From Coriobacteriaceae bacterium EMTCatB1 (lineage in GTDB: Bacteria > Actinomycetota > Coriobacteriia > Anaerosomatales > Anaerosomataceae), in contig BDLO01000001.1 of assembly GCA_001950395.1 (NCBI GenBank), positions 405,979-469,978 of the forward strand: a stretch of 64,000 nucleotides of DNA, given 5' to 3'. The notes beneath the pieces were generated by a model. That model was not told the origin of the DNA. It was given only the letters and a program-made list of their open reading frames with translations, and did not search any database. Every line of letters starts with the position of its first letter. The stretch's first letter is position 1. Of this stretch, positions 7,258-15,439 are shown piece by piece. A program made the translations under genes and the position numbers.

Positions 7258-7951
7258 CGAGGGCGGGCAGCAGCGCGACGAGGTCGTCGAGCGATCCGCT
7301 GGCATCCGCCCACAGATTCCCCTCCGTGTCGCCGACGTAGAAGGTCTTCATGCCTACGTCCGAGGCCGGCATGTCGAGGAACCGGTCGTCGCCGACCATG
7401 AGGCATTCGTGCGGTTCGAGGCCAGCGAGGGCCGCGGCCTCGCGGAAGTACGTCGCGTGCGGCTTGCACGCGGTCGCATGCTCGTACGACGTCACGCCTG
7501 CGAACGGAAGGTCGTCCAGTCCCGCCCAGGCAAGCCTCGCTTCGACTGCGGATTTGGGGAAGATCGGGTTCGTGGCGATCACGACTGAGAGCCCCAGGTC
7601 CAGAGCAGTCGTGACCGCGCGGCGTGCTCCTGCGCGAGGCGCAGCGGAATCGCGAAGGCTGGGGAAGACCTCCGCGTAGAAGCGCTCGTAGACAGGCCAC
7701 ACGTCGTCCATAGAGATGCCGATCAATCGCTGCATCTCGTCGTTGAAAACCTCGCGGTTCGTCCTTCCGAGATGGGGGGCCATCATAGCGCGGGTGCAGG
7801 CGCTGACGGCAGCGCGGAACGATTGCGGCGGCGTTCCGGCGGGTAACACGGGAAGAGACCACTCGGTGAGAGCCTCGAAGTAGCGATCCAAGAATGACTG
7901 AAGATCGATGTCGAGGAGTGTTCCGTCGAGGTCGAACAGCACGCCGCGCAT
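7238..7951 (-). CDS. HAD-superfamily hydrolase
   Basis: Haloacid-dehalogenase-type phosphohydrolase of 237 residues. Motif I 'LFDLDGTLLD' (residues 5-14) carries the nucleophile Asp, motif II is in 'LSVVIATNPIF', motif III is the Lys in 'ACKPHATYF', and motif IV is 'MVGDDRFLDMPAS'. The helical insert after motif I indicates a C1-type cap. The frame is open far upstream on this strand, but the family signature begins at ATG 7951, which has GGAAGG upstream. It is divergent from the large FAD-linked oxidoreductase gene. The substrate cannot be told; phosphoglycolate phosphatase is only one option. Confidence 0.85.
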   Translation of the reverse strand: MRGVLFDLDGTLLDIDLQSFLDRYFEALTEWSLPVLPAGTPPQSFRAAVSACTRAMMAPHLGRTNREVFNDEMQRLIGISMDDVWPVYERFYAEVFPSLRDSAAPRAGARRAVTTALDLGLSVVIATNPIFPKSAVEARLAWAGLDDLPFAGVTSYEHATACKPHATYFREAAALAGLEPHECLMVGDDRFLDMPASDVGMKTFYVGDTEGNLWADASGSLDDLVALLPALVRSSGG

Positions 7952-8001
7952 AGGGGCCTTCCAGATAGCGAGATCAGCAACCAAGAAATCATAACAAAGC
8001 G

Positions 8002-8030
8002 TTGACGAGAGATACCGCGCGGGGTATTGT
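8002..8030 (+). promoter_or_regulatory. Sigma-70-type promoter of the FAD/Fe-S oxidoreductase gene
   Basis: TTGACG (8002-8007) and TATTGT (8025-8030) are separated by 17 bases, upstream of the start codon at 8097. A TTGT-N8-ACAA dyad (8027-8042) with a CCTAGG core overlaps the -10 and presumed start site, and could be an operator. Confidence 0.6.
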
Positions 8031-8096
8031 GACCTAGGACAAGCATACCCCCGCCCGTATCGCCTGACGAGTCGAGTGAGGAAGGAAGCGAGACGC

Positions 8097-11000
8097 ATGG
8101 CAGCCGTCCCTGAGCAGTTGGAGCGTTCGCTCAAGGAGATCTTCGGTGCTCGCATGAGCACAGACCGGGTCGAGCGGAAACTGTACTCCGCCGACATCGG
8201 CTCGATGCCGAAGCTGGTCAAGCCGCTGATGCCCACAGGAGTGGCCGGTGCTGTCGTCCGGCCGTTGAGCGAGGACGAGGTCGTCGCAGTCGTGCGATCG
8301 GCGCGCGAGCACGGCGTCCCAATCGTCCCGCGAGGCATGTCGACCTCGGGGTACGGTGGCGTCTTGCCGGTGCCAGGCGCGATCGTCGTCGACATGTCTG
8401 GCATGAGCAAGGTCCTCGAGATCGATGAGACGGCCAAGACGGTGCGCGTGCAGGCCGGCATCATCTGGGAGCAGCTGCAGAAGCGTTTGGCCAAGCACGG
8501 ACTCGACCTGGTGATGTACCCGTCGTCGCTTCCGTCGTCGACCGCCGCAGGCTGGCTCGCCCAAGGCGGCGCCGGATTCGGATCGTTCGAGCGCGGCTGG
8601 TTCAAAGAGAACGTGCTGTCCGCTCGCGTGGTCTGGCCCGACGGTTCCGTGAGCGAGGTCTCGGGCGATGAACTGCAGACGTTGGTTGCCGACGCTGAGG
8701 GCATCACGGGGATCATCACCGAGCTCACGATCCCGGTGCGGGACCTCGAGCCCGAGGTGCACCGGCTGATCGCGTTCCCCGACGCGTCTGCTCTTGCTGC
8801 TGCGCTGCGCGACGTGTCGGTGCAGCGCTTGCCGATTTGGTCCATCACCTTCCTCAACCCCGAGTCCGTACGGATGAAGAAGCGGTTGCCTCACCGTCAC
8901 GGGCACCCGTACGAGATGGCGCACATCGGGTTCGAGCCCGATCTGCCGGAGGCATACCTGGCAGTCATCGCGTATCCCGAGTCGCGACGCGGAGCCATCG
9001 ACGCAGCGCTAGAAGCGATCGTGCGGGCGCACGGCGGCAGCGAGCTCGACGCGGAAGCTGCCGAGCACGAGTGGGAGCAGCGCTTCGCTCCGATGCGCTT
9101 GAAGCGGATCGGCCCTTCGATCGTGCCGACCGAAGTGGTCGTTCCGCTCGATCAGCTGGCCGAGGTCCTTTCAGAGATCGACCGAGCCTTGAAGCAGCCG
9201 TTCGTGCTCGAAGGCATGGTCTCGAAGGGGGACAAGGTCGTGCTGCTCGGGTTCGTGCCGCACGACGAACGCTCGCTCGCGTTCAATCTGGCGTTCGCGC
9301 TCGCGCTGGTCGTCATCAAGATCGCCAAGAAGCACGGCGGCGGAGCGTACTCCACCGGCGTGTTCTTCCGCCAGGAAGCAGAAAGCGTGCTCGGCAAGAA
9401 TAAACTCAACGCCCTACAGGCGTTCAAGCGTGAGAAGGACCCGAAGGGGCTTCTCAACCCGAAGAAGATCCTCGGCACCGGCGCCGTGAATGCGCTTATG
9501 AAAGTCGCGCTCGCCTTCGAACCGGTCGTGCGGCCCATCGCCAACGCGGCACGTCCGCCCAAGGGCGATCCGGTGGGGACGAAGGAGCGCAACGGCGTGC
9601 CCGCGGACGTCGCTTACTACGCGTACTCGTGCGCGCAGTGCGGCTACTGCGTCCCGACCTGCGAGGAGTACTCGGTCCGCGGCTGGATGAGCCACTCGCC
9701 TCGCGGCAAGTACCTCTACCTGCGCGAGGTGATCGAGGGTCGCGAGAAGTTCGATCAGGCGATGGTGGACAAGTTCCTCGTGTGCACCACCTGCGAGGTC
9801 TGCAACATCCGCTGCCAGCTCCAGCTGCCGGTCGAGCACTCCTGGATGGAGATGCGCGGCAAGCTGATCCACGACGAGGGCCGCATGACCTTCCCGCCGT
9901 TCGAGATGATGGCGGCCGCGCTGCGTGGGCAGCTCAACATCTGGGCCGGCAAGCGCGACAAGCGGGCAGACTGGGTTCCGGAGCACATCAAGCCGAAGAT
10001 CAAGGAGCAGGCGGACGTCTTGTACTTCGCGGGCTGCACAGCGAGCTACGTCAACACGGACGTGGCTAAGGCCACGGTCGAGCTCCTGGACCGTTCGGGC
10101 GTCGAGTTCACGTACATGGGGACCGACGAGGCGTGCTGCGGCATCCCGATGAAGGTGGCCGGCAAGTGGGACGTGTTCGAGGAGATCTATCAGCACAACG
10201 TGTCCGAGGCGCGCAAGCGCGGAGCGAAGACGATCGTGACCTCGTGCCCGGCGTGCGGGCTCGTGTGGAAGGAGTTCTACGCGAATCTCGCAGCTGAGCG
10301 GGGCGAGGAGTACGAGTTCGAGGTCAAGCACTACTCCGAGCTGGTCGCAGAAGCGATCAAGGACGGCAGGATCGAGTTCGACCACGCCATCGAGAAGCGG
10401 CTCACCTTCCACGATTCGTGCCACATGGGTCGTGCGCAGGGCATCTACGAGCCGCCGCGGGAGATGCTTCGTGCGATCCCGGGCGTCGAGCTCGTCGAGA
10501 TGGAGCACAACCGCCAAGACGGGCTGTGCTGCGGCTCGGTGCTGACGCTCATCGGTGAGACGCCGGTCGCCCCTGAGCTGGGCAAGATGCGTCTCGACGA
10601 AGCAGTCGACGTGGGCGCTGACGCGGTGGTCGCACTGTGCCCGTGCTGCCAGGTGCAGCTCCGCGACTCTTCGGAGAAGAAGGAGCTCGGGATGCCGGTC
10701 GTCGACCTCGCGCACGTCGCTGCAGAGGCGCTCGGCATCGAGATCCCGGATCCGACGGCGTACTCGATGGAGATGTGGGGCTACTTCGAGAAGTTCATCT
10801 ACCTTATGAAGCCGGAGGTCGTCGCGGACATCATGGCAGCGCTGCTGCCAGAGATGATGAAAGCGATGCCGGCAGGCATGGTGCCGATGATGAAGGCGAT
10901 GCGGTCGATTCCAGGCGGGCTCTCGCTGATGGGCGCGATGATGCCGAAGATGATGCCGGCGATGGTGCCATCCATCATGCCGAAGGTGATGCCTGCGTTG

Positions 11001-11165
11001 CTCGACGAGGTCTCGCGTCGTGTCGGCCCTCTGCCTGAGGACATGAACGACCTCATGCCGGACTTGCTGCCGAAGACGTTCGACGCGCTGCTGCCGAACC
11101 TCCTTCCGCTGGTGATCCCGCACCTGATGCCGCGCATGCTCGACTACATCAAGAACGAGCTGTAA
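8097..11165 (+). CDS. FAD-linked oxidase fused to Fe-S and CCG domains, with Met/Pro-rich C-terminal tail
   Basis: Large redox enzyme of 1022 residues that joins the two halves of a D-lactate/glycolate-type dehydrogenase. Residues about 45-190 form an FAD_binding_4 domain, and residues about 220-470 the FAD-oxidase C-terminal domain. Two [4Fe-4S] motifs, 'CAQCGYCVPTC' from residue 512 and 'CTTCEVCNIRC' near 563, follow. Two complete cysteine-rich CCG domains come next ('ACCGIPMK' with 'CPACG', then 'CHMGR', 'LCCGS' and 'CPCC'), like GlcF/HdrD. The last 120 or so residues are an unusual Met- and Pro-rich helical tail. ATG 8097 has GGAAGG upstream. The substrate is probably a 2-hydroxy acid, with electrons passed to quinone or another carrier; this is inferred from family. 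A strong hairpin terminator follows. Confidence 0.9.
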   Translation: MAAVPEQLERSLKEIFGARMSTDRVERKLYSADIGSMPKLVKPLMPTGVAGAVVRPLSEDEVVAVVRSAREHGVPIVPRGMSTSGYGGVLPVPGAIVVDMSGMSKVLEIDETAKTVRVQAGIIWEQLQKRLAKHGLDLVMYPSSLPSSTAAGWLAQGGAGFGSFERGWFKENVLSARVVWPDGSVSEVSGDELQTLVADAEGITGIITELTIPVRDLEPEVHRLIAFPDASALAAALRDVSVQRLPIWSITFLNPESVRMKKRLPHRHGHPYEMAHIGFEPDLPEAYLAVIAYPESRRGAIDAALEAIVRAHGGSELDAEAAEHEWEQRFAPMRLKRIGPSIVPTEVVVPLDQLAEVLSEIDRALKQPFVLEGMVSKGDKVVLLGFVPHDERSLAFNLAFALALVVIKIAKKHGGGAYSTGVFFRQEAESVLGKNKLNALQAFKREKDPKGLLNPKKILGTGAVNALMKVALAFEPVVRPIANAARPPKGDPVGTKERNGVPADVAYYAYSCAQCGYCVPTCEEYSVRGWMSHSPRGKYLYLREVIEGREKFDQAMVDKFLVCTTCEVCNIRCQLQLPVEHSWMEMRGKLIHDEGRMTFPPFEMMAAALRGQLNIWAGKRDKRADWVPEHIKPKIKEQADVLYFAGCTASYVNTDVAKATVELLDRSGVEFTYMGTDEACCGIPMKVAGKWDVFEEIYQHNVSEARKRGAKTIVTSCPACGLVWKEFYANLAAERGEEYEFEVKHYSELVAEAIKDGRIEFDHAIEKRLTFHDSCHMGRAQGIYEPPREMLRAIPGVELVEMEHNRQDGLCCGSVLTLIGETPVAPELGKMRLDEAVDVGADAVVALCPCCQVQLRDSSEKKELGMPVVDLAHVAAEALGIEIPDPTAYSMEMWGYFEKFIYLMKPEVVADIMAALLPEMMKAMPAGMVPMMKAMRSIPGGLSLMGAMMPKMMPAMVPSIMPKVMPALLDEVSRRVGPLPEDMNDLMPDLLPKTFDALLPNLLPLVIPHLMPRMLDYIKNEL

Positions 11166-11184
11166 CGAACGCTGCGGAGCGATC

Positions 11185-11220
11185 CGAAGGGCGCCGGGTT
11201 GTGACATCCGGCGCCCTTCG
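11185..11220 (+). terminator. Strong hairpin terminator after the FAD/Fe-S oxidoreductase
   Basis: A perfect 13-bp inverted repeat, CGAAGGGCGCCGG (11185-11197) with its complement at 11208-11220, has a ten-base loop. It lies 20 bases after the stop codon. The T-run is poor, as is common in this GC-rich sequence. It separates the oxidoreductase from the Crp-type regulator. Confidence 0.75.
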
Positions 11221-11275
11221 TGCTTCACTAATAGACGCTGACGACGGTCTTGCTCGCGGGAGAGAGGTGGGCGGA

Positions 11276-11977
11276 GTGCCGGAGGACATCACGCTGGCTC
11301 GCATCAGGGCGTTCCCTGTGTTCGCGGGGCTGCCGGACGGCGACCTTGAGAAGCTCAGCCGGCTGCTCACCTATCGGCGGTATTCGAAGGGCGCGCACAT
11401 CGTCTCTCAGGACCAGCCCGGCACCGCCATGTACCTGCTGACGTCCGGTCGCGTGAAGGTGGCGATCGCGTCGAGCCAGGGCAAGGAGCTCGTGCTCGAC
11501 TACCTCGAGGCGCCCGCGCACTTCGGCGAGATGAGCATCGTTGACGCGGAACCGAGGTCGGCCGACGTCGTGGCGATGACAGACGTCGAAGTGCTGATGC
11601 TCGACGGCAGGGAACTCGCCGCGGCGGTCCAGATCCAGCCGAAGCTGGCGGTCAGCCTCATCGGCACGCTTTCGCGCCGGGTGAGAGGGCTTATAGGGCG
11701 GCTCGAGGACATCGTGTTCCACGACGCATACCACCGGGTGATGCGGGTCTTGCTGAACATCGCGACGGCCTCGTACGAGTCGTTCGGCGTCCCTGTCATC
11801 GAGGGGTTCACCCACGCCGAGATCGCTTCCTTGGCGGGAACGTCTCGCGAGACTGCGAGCAGGGCGATCTCGATGCTGGCGCGCGAGGGGCTTGTGCGGA
11901 CCAAGGGTCGTAAGATCGTCGTCGACGTGATCGGGCTCAAAGAGCGGCTGGACTCGGAGCCGGACGAGTTGGACTGA
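11276..11977 (+). CDS. Crp/Fnr-family transcriptional regulator
   Basis: DNA-binding regulator of 233 residues. An N-terminal cyclic-nucleotide-binding fold (about residues 10-125, with 'GTAMYLLTSGRVKVAI' and 'FGEMSIVDAEPRSADVVA') is joined by a dimer helix to a winged helix-turn-helix (about 150-225, with 'TSRETASRAISMLAREGLV'). There is no N-terminal cysteine cluster, so it is Crp-like rather than a classical Fe-S Fnr. The phosphate-binding-type loop 'FGEMSIVDAEPRSADV' resembles Crp, but the true ligand is uncertain. GTG 11276 is chosen for the GAGAGAGG upstream; GTG 11267 is possible. It may act on the neighbouring oxidoreductase or cytochrome-b5-like gene. Confidence 0.9.
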   Translation: MPEDITLARIRAFPVFAGLPDGDLEKLSRLLTYRRYSKGAHIVSQDQPGTAMYLLTSGRVKVAIASSQGKELVLDYLEAPAHFGEMSIVDAEPRSADVVAMTDVEVLMLDGRELAAAVQIQPKLAVSLIGTLSRRVRGLIGRLEDIVFHDAYHRVMRVLLNIATASYESFGVPVIEGFTHAEIASLAGTSRETASRAISMLAREGLVRTKGRKIVVDVIGLKERLDSEPDELD

Positions 11978-11988
11978 CGCTCGGCGGT

Positions 11989-12018
11989 GTGACCGTTGGG
12001 GAAAGTACTTCCCGTCAC
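11989..12018 (+). other. Intergenic dyad between crp-type gene and cytochrome-b5-like gene
   Basis: An outer GTGAC (11989-11993) pairs with GTCAC (12014-12018), and an inner GGGAA pairs with TTCCC around an AGTAC centre, leaving a four-base bulge on one side. It lies before the ribosome site of the next gene and could be an RNA hairpin or a protein-binding dyad. Confidence 0.35.
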
Positions 12019-12039
12019 CGACAGCGCAAGGAGGCTCAC

Positions 12040-12267
12040 ATGAAGGAGTTCACGCTCGAGGAGCTCAAGTCCTACGATGGCAAAGACGGTCGGCCAGCGT
12101 ACGTCGCGTACAAGGGCATCGTGTACGACGTGACCGAGAGCGCGATGTGGGCAGACGGCGACCACGAAGGGATGCACTTCGCCGGCCAGGACCTCACTGA
12201 GGCGCACGAGGACGCGCCGCACGACGAGCACATCGTCGACTTCCCGGAGGTAGGCCGGCTGGTCTAG
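12040..12267 (+). CDS. Cytochrome b5-like heme/steroid-binding domain protein
   Basis: Small protein of 75 residues consisting of a single Cyt-b5-like domain. The family core is visible as 'FTLEELKSYDGKDGRPAYVA', then 'GIVYDVTESAMWADGDHEG' and 'MHFAGQDLTEAHEDAPH', with histidines that could ligate heme. Such short domains occur in anaerobes without the usual reductase partners; the role is probably heme binding or electron transfer, but the ligand is unproven. ATG 12040 follows AAGGAGG with good spacing. It lies downstream of the Crp-type regulator and converges on rlmD, overlapping its end by four bases. Confidence 0.85.
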   Translation: MKEFTLEELKSYDGKDGRPAYVAYKGIVYDVTESAMWADGDHEGMHFAGQDLTEAHEDAPHDEHIVDFPEVGRLV

Positions 12268-13550
12268 CGGCTGAAGAGCGCGACCGTCTCCACGTGGTAG
12301 GTCTGCGGGAAGAGGTCGACCGGCACCACGCGTTCGAGGCGGAACCCGGCATCTGCGAGGCGCGCAGCGTCGCGAGCCAGGGTCGTCGGGTCGCACGACA
12401 CGTACAGCACGTGCGGGGTTCCCGTTGCGATCACCGCTCGCAGCGCGTCGGCGGAGAGCCCCGTGCGAGGCGGGTCGACGAGCGCGAGGTCCACGCCGCG
12501 CACCTCCGCAAGAGCGTGAGCGGCGTCTCCGGGAACCACGGCGACCGCAAGGCGTGCACGCTCGAGGTTCCTTCGCAGGTCCGCCAGGGCATACGAGGAT
12601 GATTCGATGGCCGTGACGTCTGCCAGCCGAGCCAGCGGCAGCGTGAACGTCCCGACTCCGGCGTACGCGTCGACCACGCTGACGGGCGCGAGCTCCCGTG
12701 ACAGGTCTACCACGAGCGCTCGCAAGCGCTCGGCGGCGTGGGTGTTCACCTGGAAGAACGACGGCGCCGAGACGACGTAGCGATCCTCGCCGAGCCGCTC
12801 CGTCCAGTAACCCGGCCCCGTGAGCACTTCGACCTTGCGGACGTCGCGGGCTGATGCAGGGCCCCGGGCCACGACGCGGGTGACGGTCCGAGCGCCCGTC
12901 GCGTCGGAGATGGTCTTCGCGGCAAGGTGACGCGGAAACGCGCTCGGCGGAGTCCACACGTCGACCTCGGTCTCGCCGTCGGAGGCGACGCGGATCGCCA
13001 CACGCGAGATGGAGGTGTCTGCGCGACCGCTCACGAAGCGAAGCGCTCCCGTCACGGCGGCGGGGAGCCCTGAGCGTACCGAGGGCAGCAGCGCACACGA
13101 CCTGACGGGCACGACGTCGGACGATCCGAGGCGAGCGAATCCCATCGACAGGGGTGTGTCCGCGCTGCCAGGCAGGAGCTCGATCTTGTTGCGGTATCCG
13201 TACTCGGCCGGAGAGGGAACAGGCGGCTGGACCTCTGCACACACGTGTCCGATGCGGGCAAGCGCGTCCTCGACCGCCCGGCGCTTCCACTCGAGCTGCT
13301 TCTCGTAAGAGACGTGCTGCCACTGGCAGCCACCGCACGATCCAAAATACGGGCACACGGGTTCGACGCGGTCGGGTGAGGGCTCTACGATCTCCAGGGC
13401 TCGAGCTTTCAGGTACCGCCCCTTGTCAGCGATGACTTCAGCTTCGACGACGTCTCCCGGGCACGTCGACGGGACGAAGACCGTCCTTCCGTCGGGTGCG
13501 ACGGACACACCATCGCCTCCGTATGCTAGTCTCTCGATAGACAGCCGCAC
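12264..13550 (-). CDS. rlmD: 23S rRNA (uracil-5-)-methyltransferase, RlmD/TrmA family
   Basis: SAM-dependent RNA m5U methyltransferase of 428 residues. A TRAM RNA-binding domain spans about residues 1-58 ('SIERLAYGGDGVSV' to 'KARALEIVEPSPDRV'). A [4Fe-4S] ligand set follows in 'CPYFGSCGGCQWQH'. The SAM site 'VVDAYAGVGTFTLPLA', the 'LVDPPRTGLSADAL' motif and the catalytic cysteine in 'HVLYVSCDPTTLARD' are all present. The Fe-S motif and TRAM domain favour RlmD over TrmA; the exact target base cannot be read from sequence. GTG 13550 is chosen because GGAAGGAG precedes it. The frame stays open further upstream without family similarity. Confidence 0.9.
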   Translation of the reverse strand: MRLSIERLAYGGDGVSVAPDGRTVFVPSTCPGDVVEAEVIADKGRYLKARALEIVEPSPDRVEPVCPYFGSCGGCQWQHVSYEKQLEWKRRAVEDALARIGHVCAEVQPPVPSPAEYGYRNKIELLPGSADTPLSMGFARLGSSDVVPVRSCALLPSVRSGLPAAVTGALRFVSGRADTSISRVAIRVASDGETEVDVWTPPSAFPRHLAAKTISDATGARTVTRVVARGPASARDVRKVEVLTGPGYWTERLGEDRYVVSAPSFFQVNTHAAERLRALVVDLSRELAPVSVVDAYAGVGTFTLPLARLADVTAIESSSYALADLRRNLERARLAVAVVPGDAAHALAEVRGVDLALVDPPRTGLSADALRAVIATGTPHVLYVSCDPTTLARDAARLADAGFRLERVVPVDLFPQTYHVETVALFSR

Positions 13551-13701
13551 GTCCGCTCCTTCCGTGACCGGTCCATGATACAGCCCGGTCGGCGGGGCGG
13601 GCGTCTCGAGGGGACTGCAGGGTTCAGGCGGCGGCTTGGTATGCCGATACACCTGCACGTGTCTTCCGCCAAGGTGTCTCGATTGGAAGGGAACCTGAAG
13701 A

Positions 13702-15369
13702 GTGAGCGAACCGATCGTACTCGTCGTGCACGATGACCCCGCGTTCAGCGAGCGGCTGGATTCAGCGCTGAAGAGCGTCATGCCTGACGCGGTGGTGCGT
13801 TCGCTTCCGTCAGCGATGCGGGCGCTTGCGGTCGCCAAGCAGCAGCGTCCTGCAGTGATCATCGCCGACGGCGACTTAGCCGGGATGGACGGCTTCGCGA
13901 TGACCCAGGAGCTGAAGGCAGACGACGAGCTTTCGGACATCCCTGTGATCATCGTGGTGAACAGTCCGAGCGAAGCGACCGCTCTTCGGGCGAGGCAGGT
14001 CGGTGCTGTAGCGCACCTGCCGTCGAGCGTCGATGCGGCGACGCTGGTGCAGAAGATCTTCTCGCTGGTGTCGAGCGAGCCAAGCGAGCCTGCGCAAGAT
14101 GCTTCGGCTGCTGCGGCTCCGGCAGGCGGTGAAGCAGCACCGCCGGCGGAGCCGGGTGTCGGGTACGGCGCGCCGCAGCCGCTGCCTCAAGACTCGCCGT
14201 TTGCCCAGGTCTCAGCTGGCTACGGAGCCCCTCAGCCGGTCGCGCAGCCTCCGGCGCCCGAGCCTCGCGTCGAGGTCGGTGCGTCTCCGCCAGGCAGCGA
14301 CGTGCCCCACGTGGACGACCTGTTGCGTCTGATGCTCGACATGGGCGGGTCGGACCTCCACATCACCGTCGGCAGCCCGCCGGGCATCCGGGTCCGAGGC
14401 GAGCTCATGCCCGCGGAGGGCTACAAGTCGCTCTCGCCGCGTGAGACCCAGGCGATGATTTTGAGCCTCCTGTCGGAGGAGCAGCGCAAGCGGTTTGAGA
14501 CCGAGCTCGAACTCGATTTCGCGTACAGCATCCCGGGGCTGTCCCGCTTCCGCGCCAACGTCTTCCAGCAGCGCGGGTCTATGGGAGCGGTGTTCCGTGT
14601 CATCCCGCTCACGATCCCGACGCTGGACTCGCTCGGCCTTCCGCGGGTGTGCAAGTTCCTGGCCGAGCGCCCACGCGGTCTTGTGCTCGTGACCGGCCCG
14701 ACAGGCTCGGGCAAATCGACCACGCTGGCGGCCATGATCGACCACATCAACGAGACGAGGCGCGTCCACATCATCACGCTCGAGGACCCCATCGAGTTCG
14801 TGCATCGGAACAAGAAGGCGTACGTCAACCAGCGCGAAATCGGGGAGGACACCCACTCGTTCGCGGCTGCGCTCAAGCGCGTGCTGCGCCAGGACCCCGA
14901 CGTCATCCTCGTGGGCGAGATGCGAGACCTCGAGACGATATCGGCGGCCATCACTGCAGCCGAGACGGGCCACTTGGTGCTGGCGACGCTCCACACGACG
15001 GGCGGACCGGCCACGGTCGACCGCATCATCGACGTCTTCCCGCCGCATCAGCAGCAGCAGGTGCGGATGCAGCTTTCAGGCACGCTCGAAGGCGTGCTCT
15101 CGCAGGTGCTGCTTCGCTCCGCTGACGGCAAGAGCCGCGTGCTGGCGATGGAGATCATGCTCGGCATCCCTGCGATCAGCAACCTCATCCGCGAGGGCAA
15201 GACGCACCAGATGACGACCATCATCCAAGGCGGCGCGCAGCTCGGGATGCAGACCCTCGACCAGCATCTCAAGGCGCTGGTGCAGGCGGGCAAGATCACC
15301 TACGAGGAGGCCATGAGCAAGGCGCAAGAGCCGCGTGAGCTCGCGCAGATGCTCGGGCGCAAGATGTGA
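13702..15369 (+). CDS. Response-regulator receiver domain fused to PilT-type twitching ATPase
   Basis: A 555-residue fusion. Residues 1-122 form a receiver domain with acidic pair 'HDDPA' and phosphoacceptor Asp56 in 'IIADGDLAGMDG', but the conserved switch Lys is replaced by Ser in 'AHLPSSVD'. Residues 125-205 are a Pro/Ala/Glu-rich linker. Residues about 207-555 are a hexameric PilT ATPase with Walker A 'GPTGSGKST' (near 333), an acidic box, Walker B 'DPDVILVGEMRD', the His box 'GHLVLATLHT' and the PilT C-terminal helix region. PilT depolymerises type IV pilin during retraction. No pilus structural genes lie nearby. The GTG start has only a modest ribosome site. Confidence 0.88.
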   Translation: MSEPIVLVVHDDPAFSERLDSALKSVMPDAVVRSLPSAMRALAVAKQQRPAVIIADGDLAGMDGFAMTQELKADDELSDIPVIIVVNSPSEATALRARQVGAVAHLPSSVDAATLVQKIFSLVSSEPSEPAQDASAAAAPAGGEAAPPAEPGVGYGAPQPLPQDSPFAQVSAGYGAPQPVAQPPAPEPRVEVGASPPGSDVPHVDDLLRLMLDMGGSDLHITVGSPPGIRVRGELMPAEGYKSLSPRETQAMILSLLSEEQRKRFETELELDFAYSIPGLSRFRANVFQQRGSMGAVFRVIPLTIPTLDSLGLPRVCKFLAERPRGLVLVTGPTGSGKSTTLAAMIDHINETRRVHIITLEDPIEFVHRNKKAYVNQREIGEDTHSFAAALKRVLRQDPDVILVGEMRDLETISAAITAAETGHLVLATLHTTGGPATVDRIIDVFPPHQQQQVRMQLSGTLEGVLSQVLLRSADGKSRVLAMEIMLGIPAISNLIREGKTHQMTTIIQGGAQLGMQTLDQHLKALVQAGKITYEEAMSKAQEPRELAQMLGRKM

Positions 15370-15439
15370 GCGCCCCTTGCATGCAGGGTATGTTTTCAGC
15401 GACGCGCTGAAGGGCGTGCTTTCTCCTCGGAGGTGACAG

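Noticed and set aside
7952..8857. N-terminal extension of the HAD hydrolase frame
   Set aside because: The minus-strand frame stays open to 8857, but the extra part is antisense to the FAD-oxidase gene, Ser/Arg-rich, and crosses the oxidoreductase promoter. The HAD motif begins at 7951.
9414..11228. 604-codon open frame on the minus strand
   Set aside because: It lies antisense to the FAD/Fe-S/CCG oxidoreductase, is His/Arg-rich and has no family signature. Such shadow frames are common in high-GC DNA.
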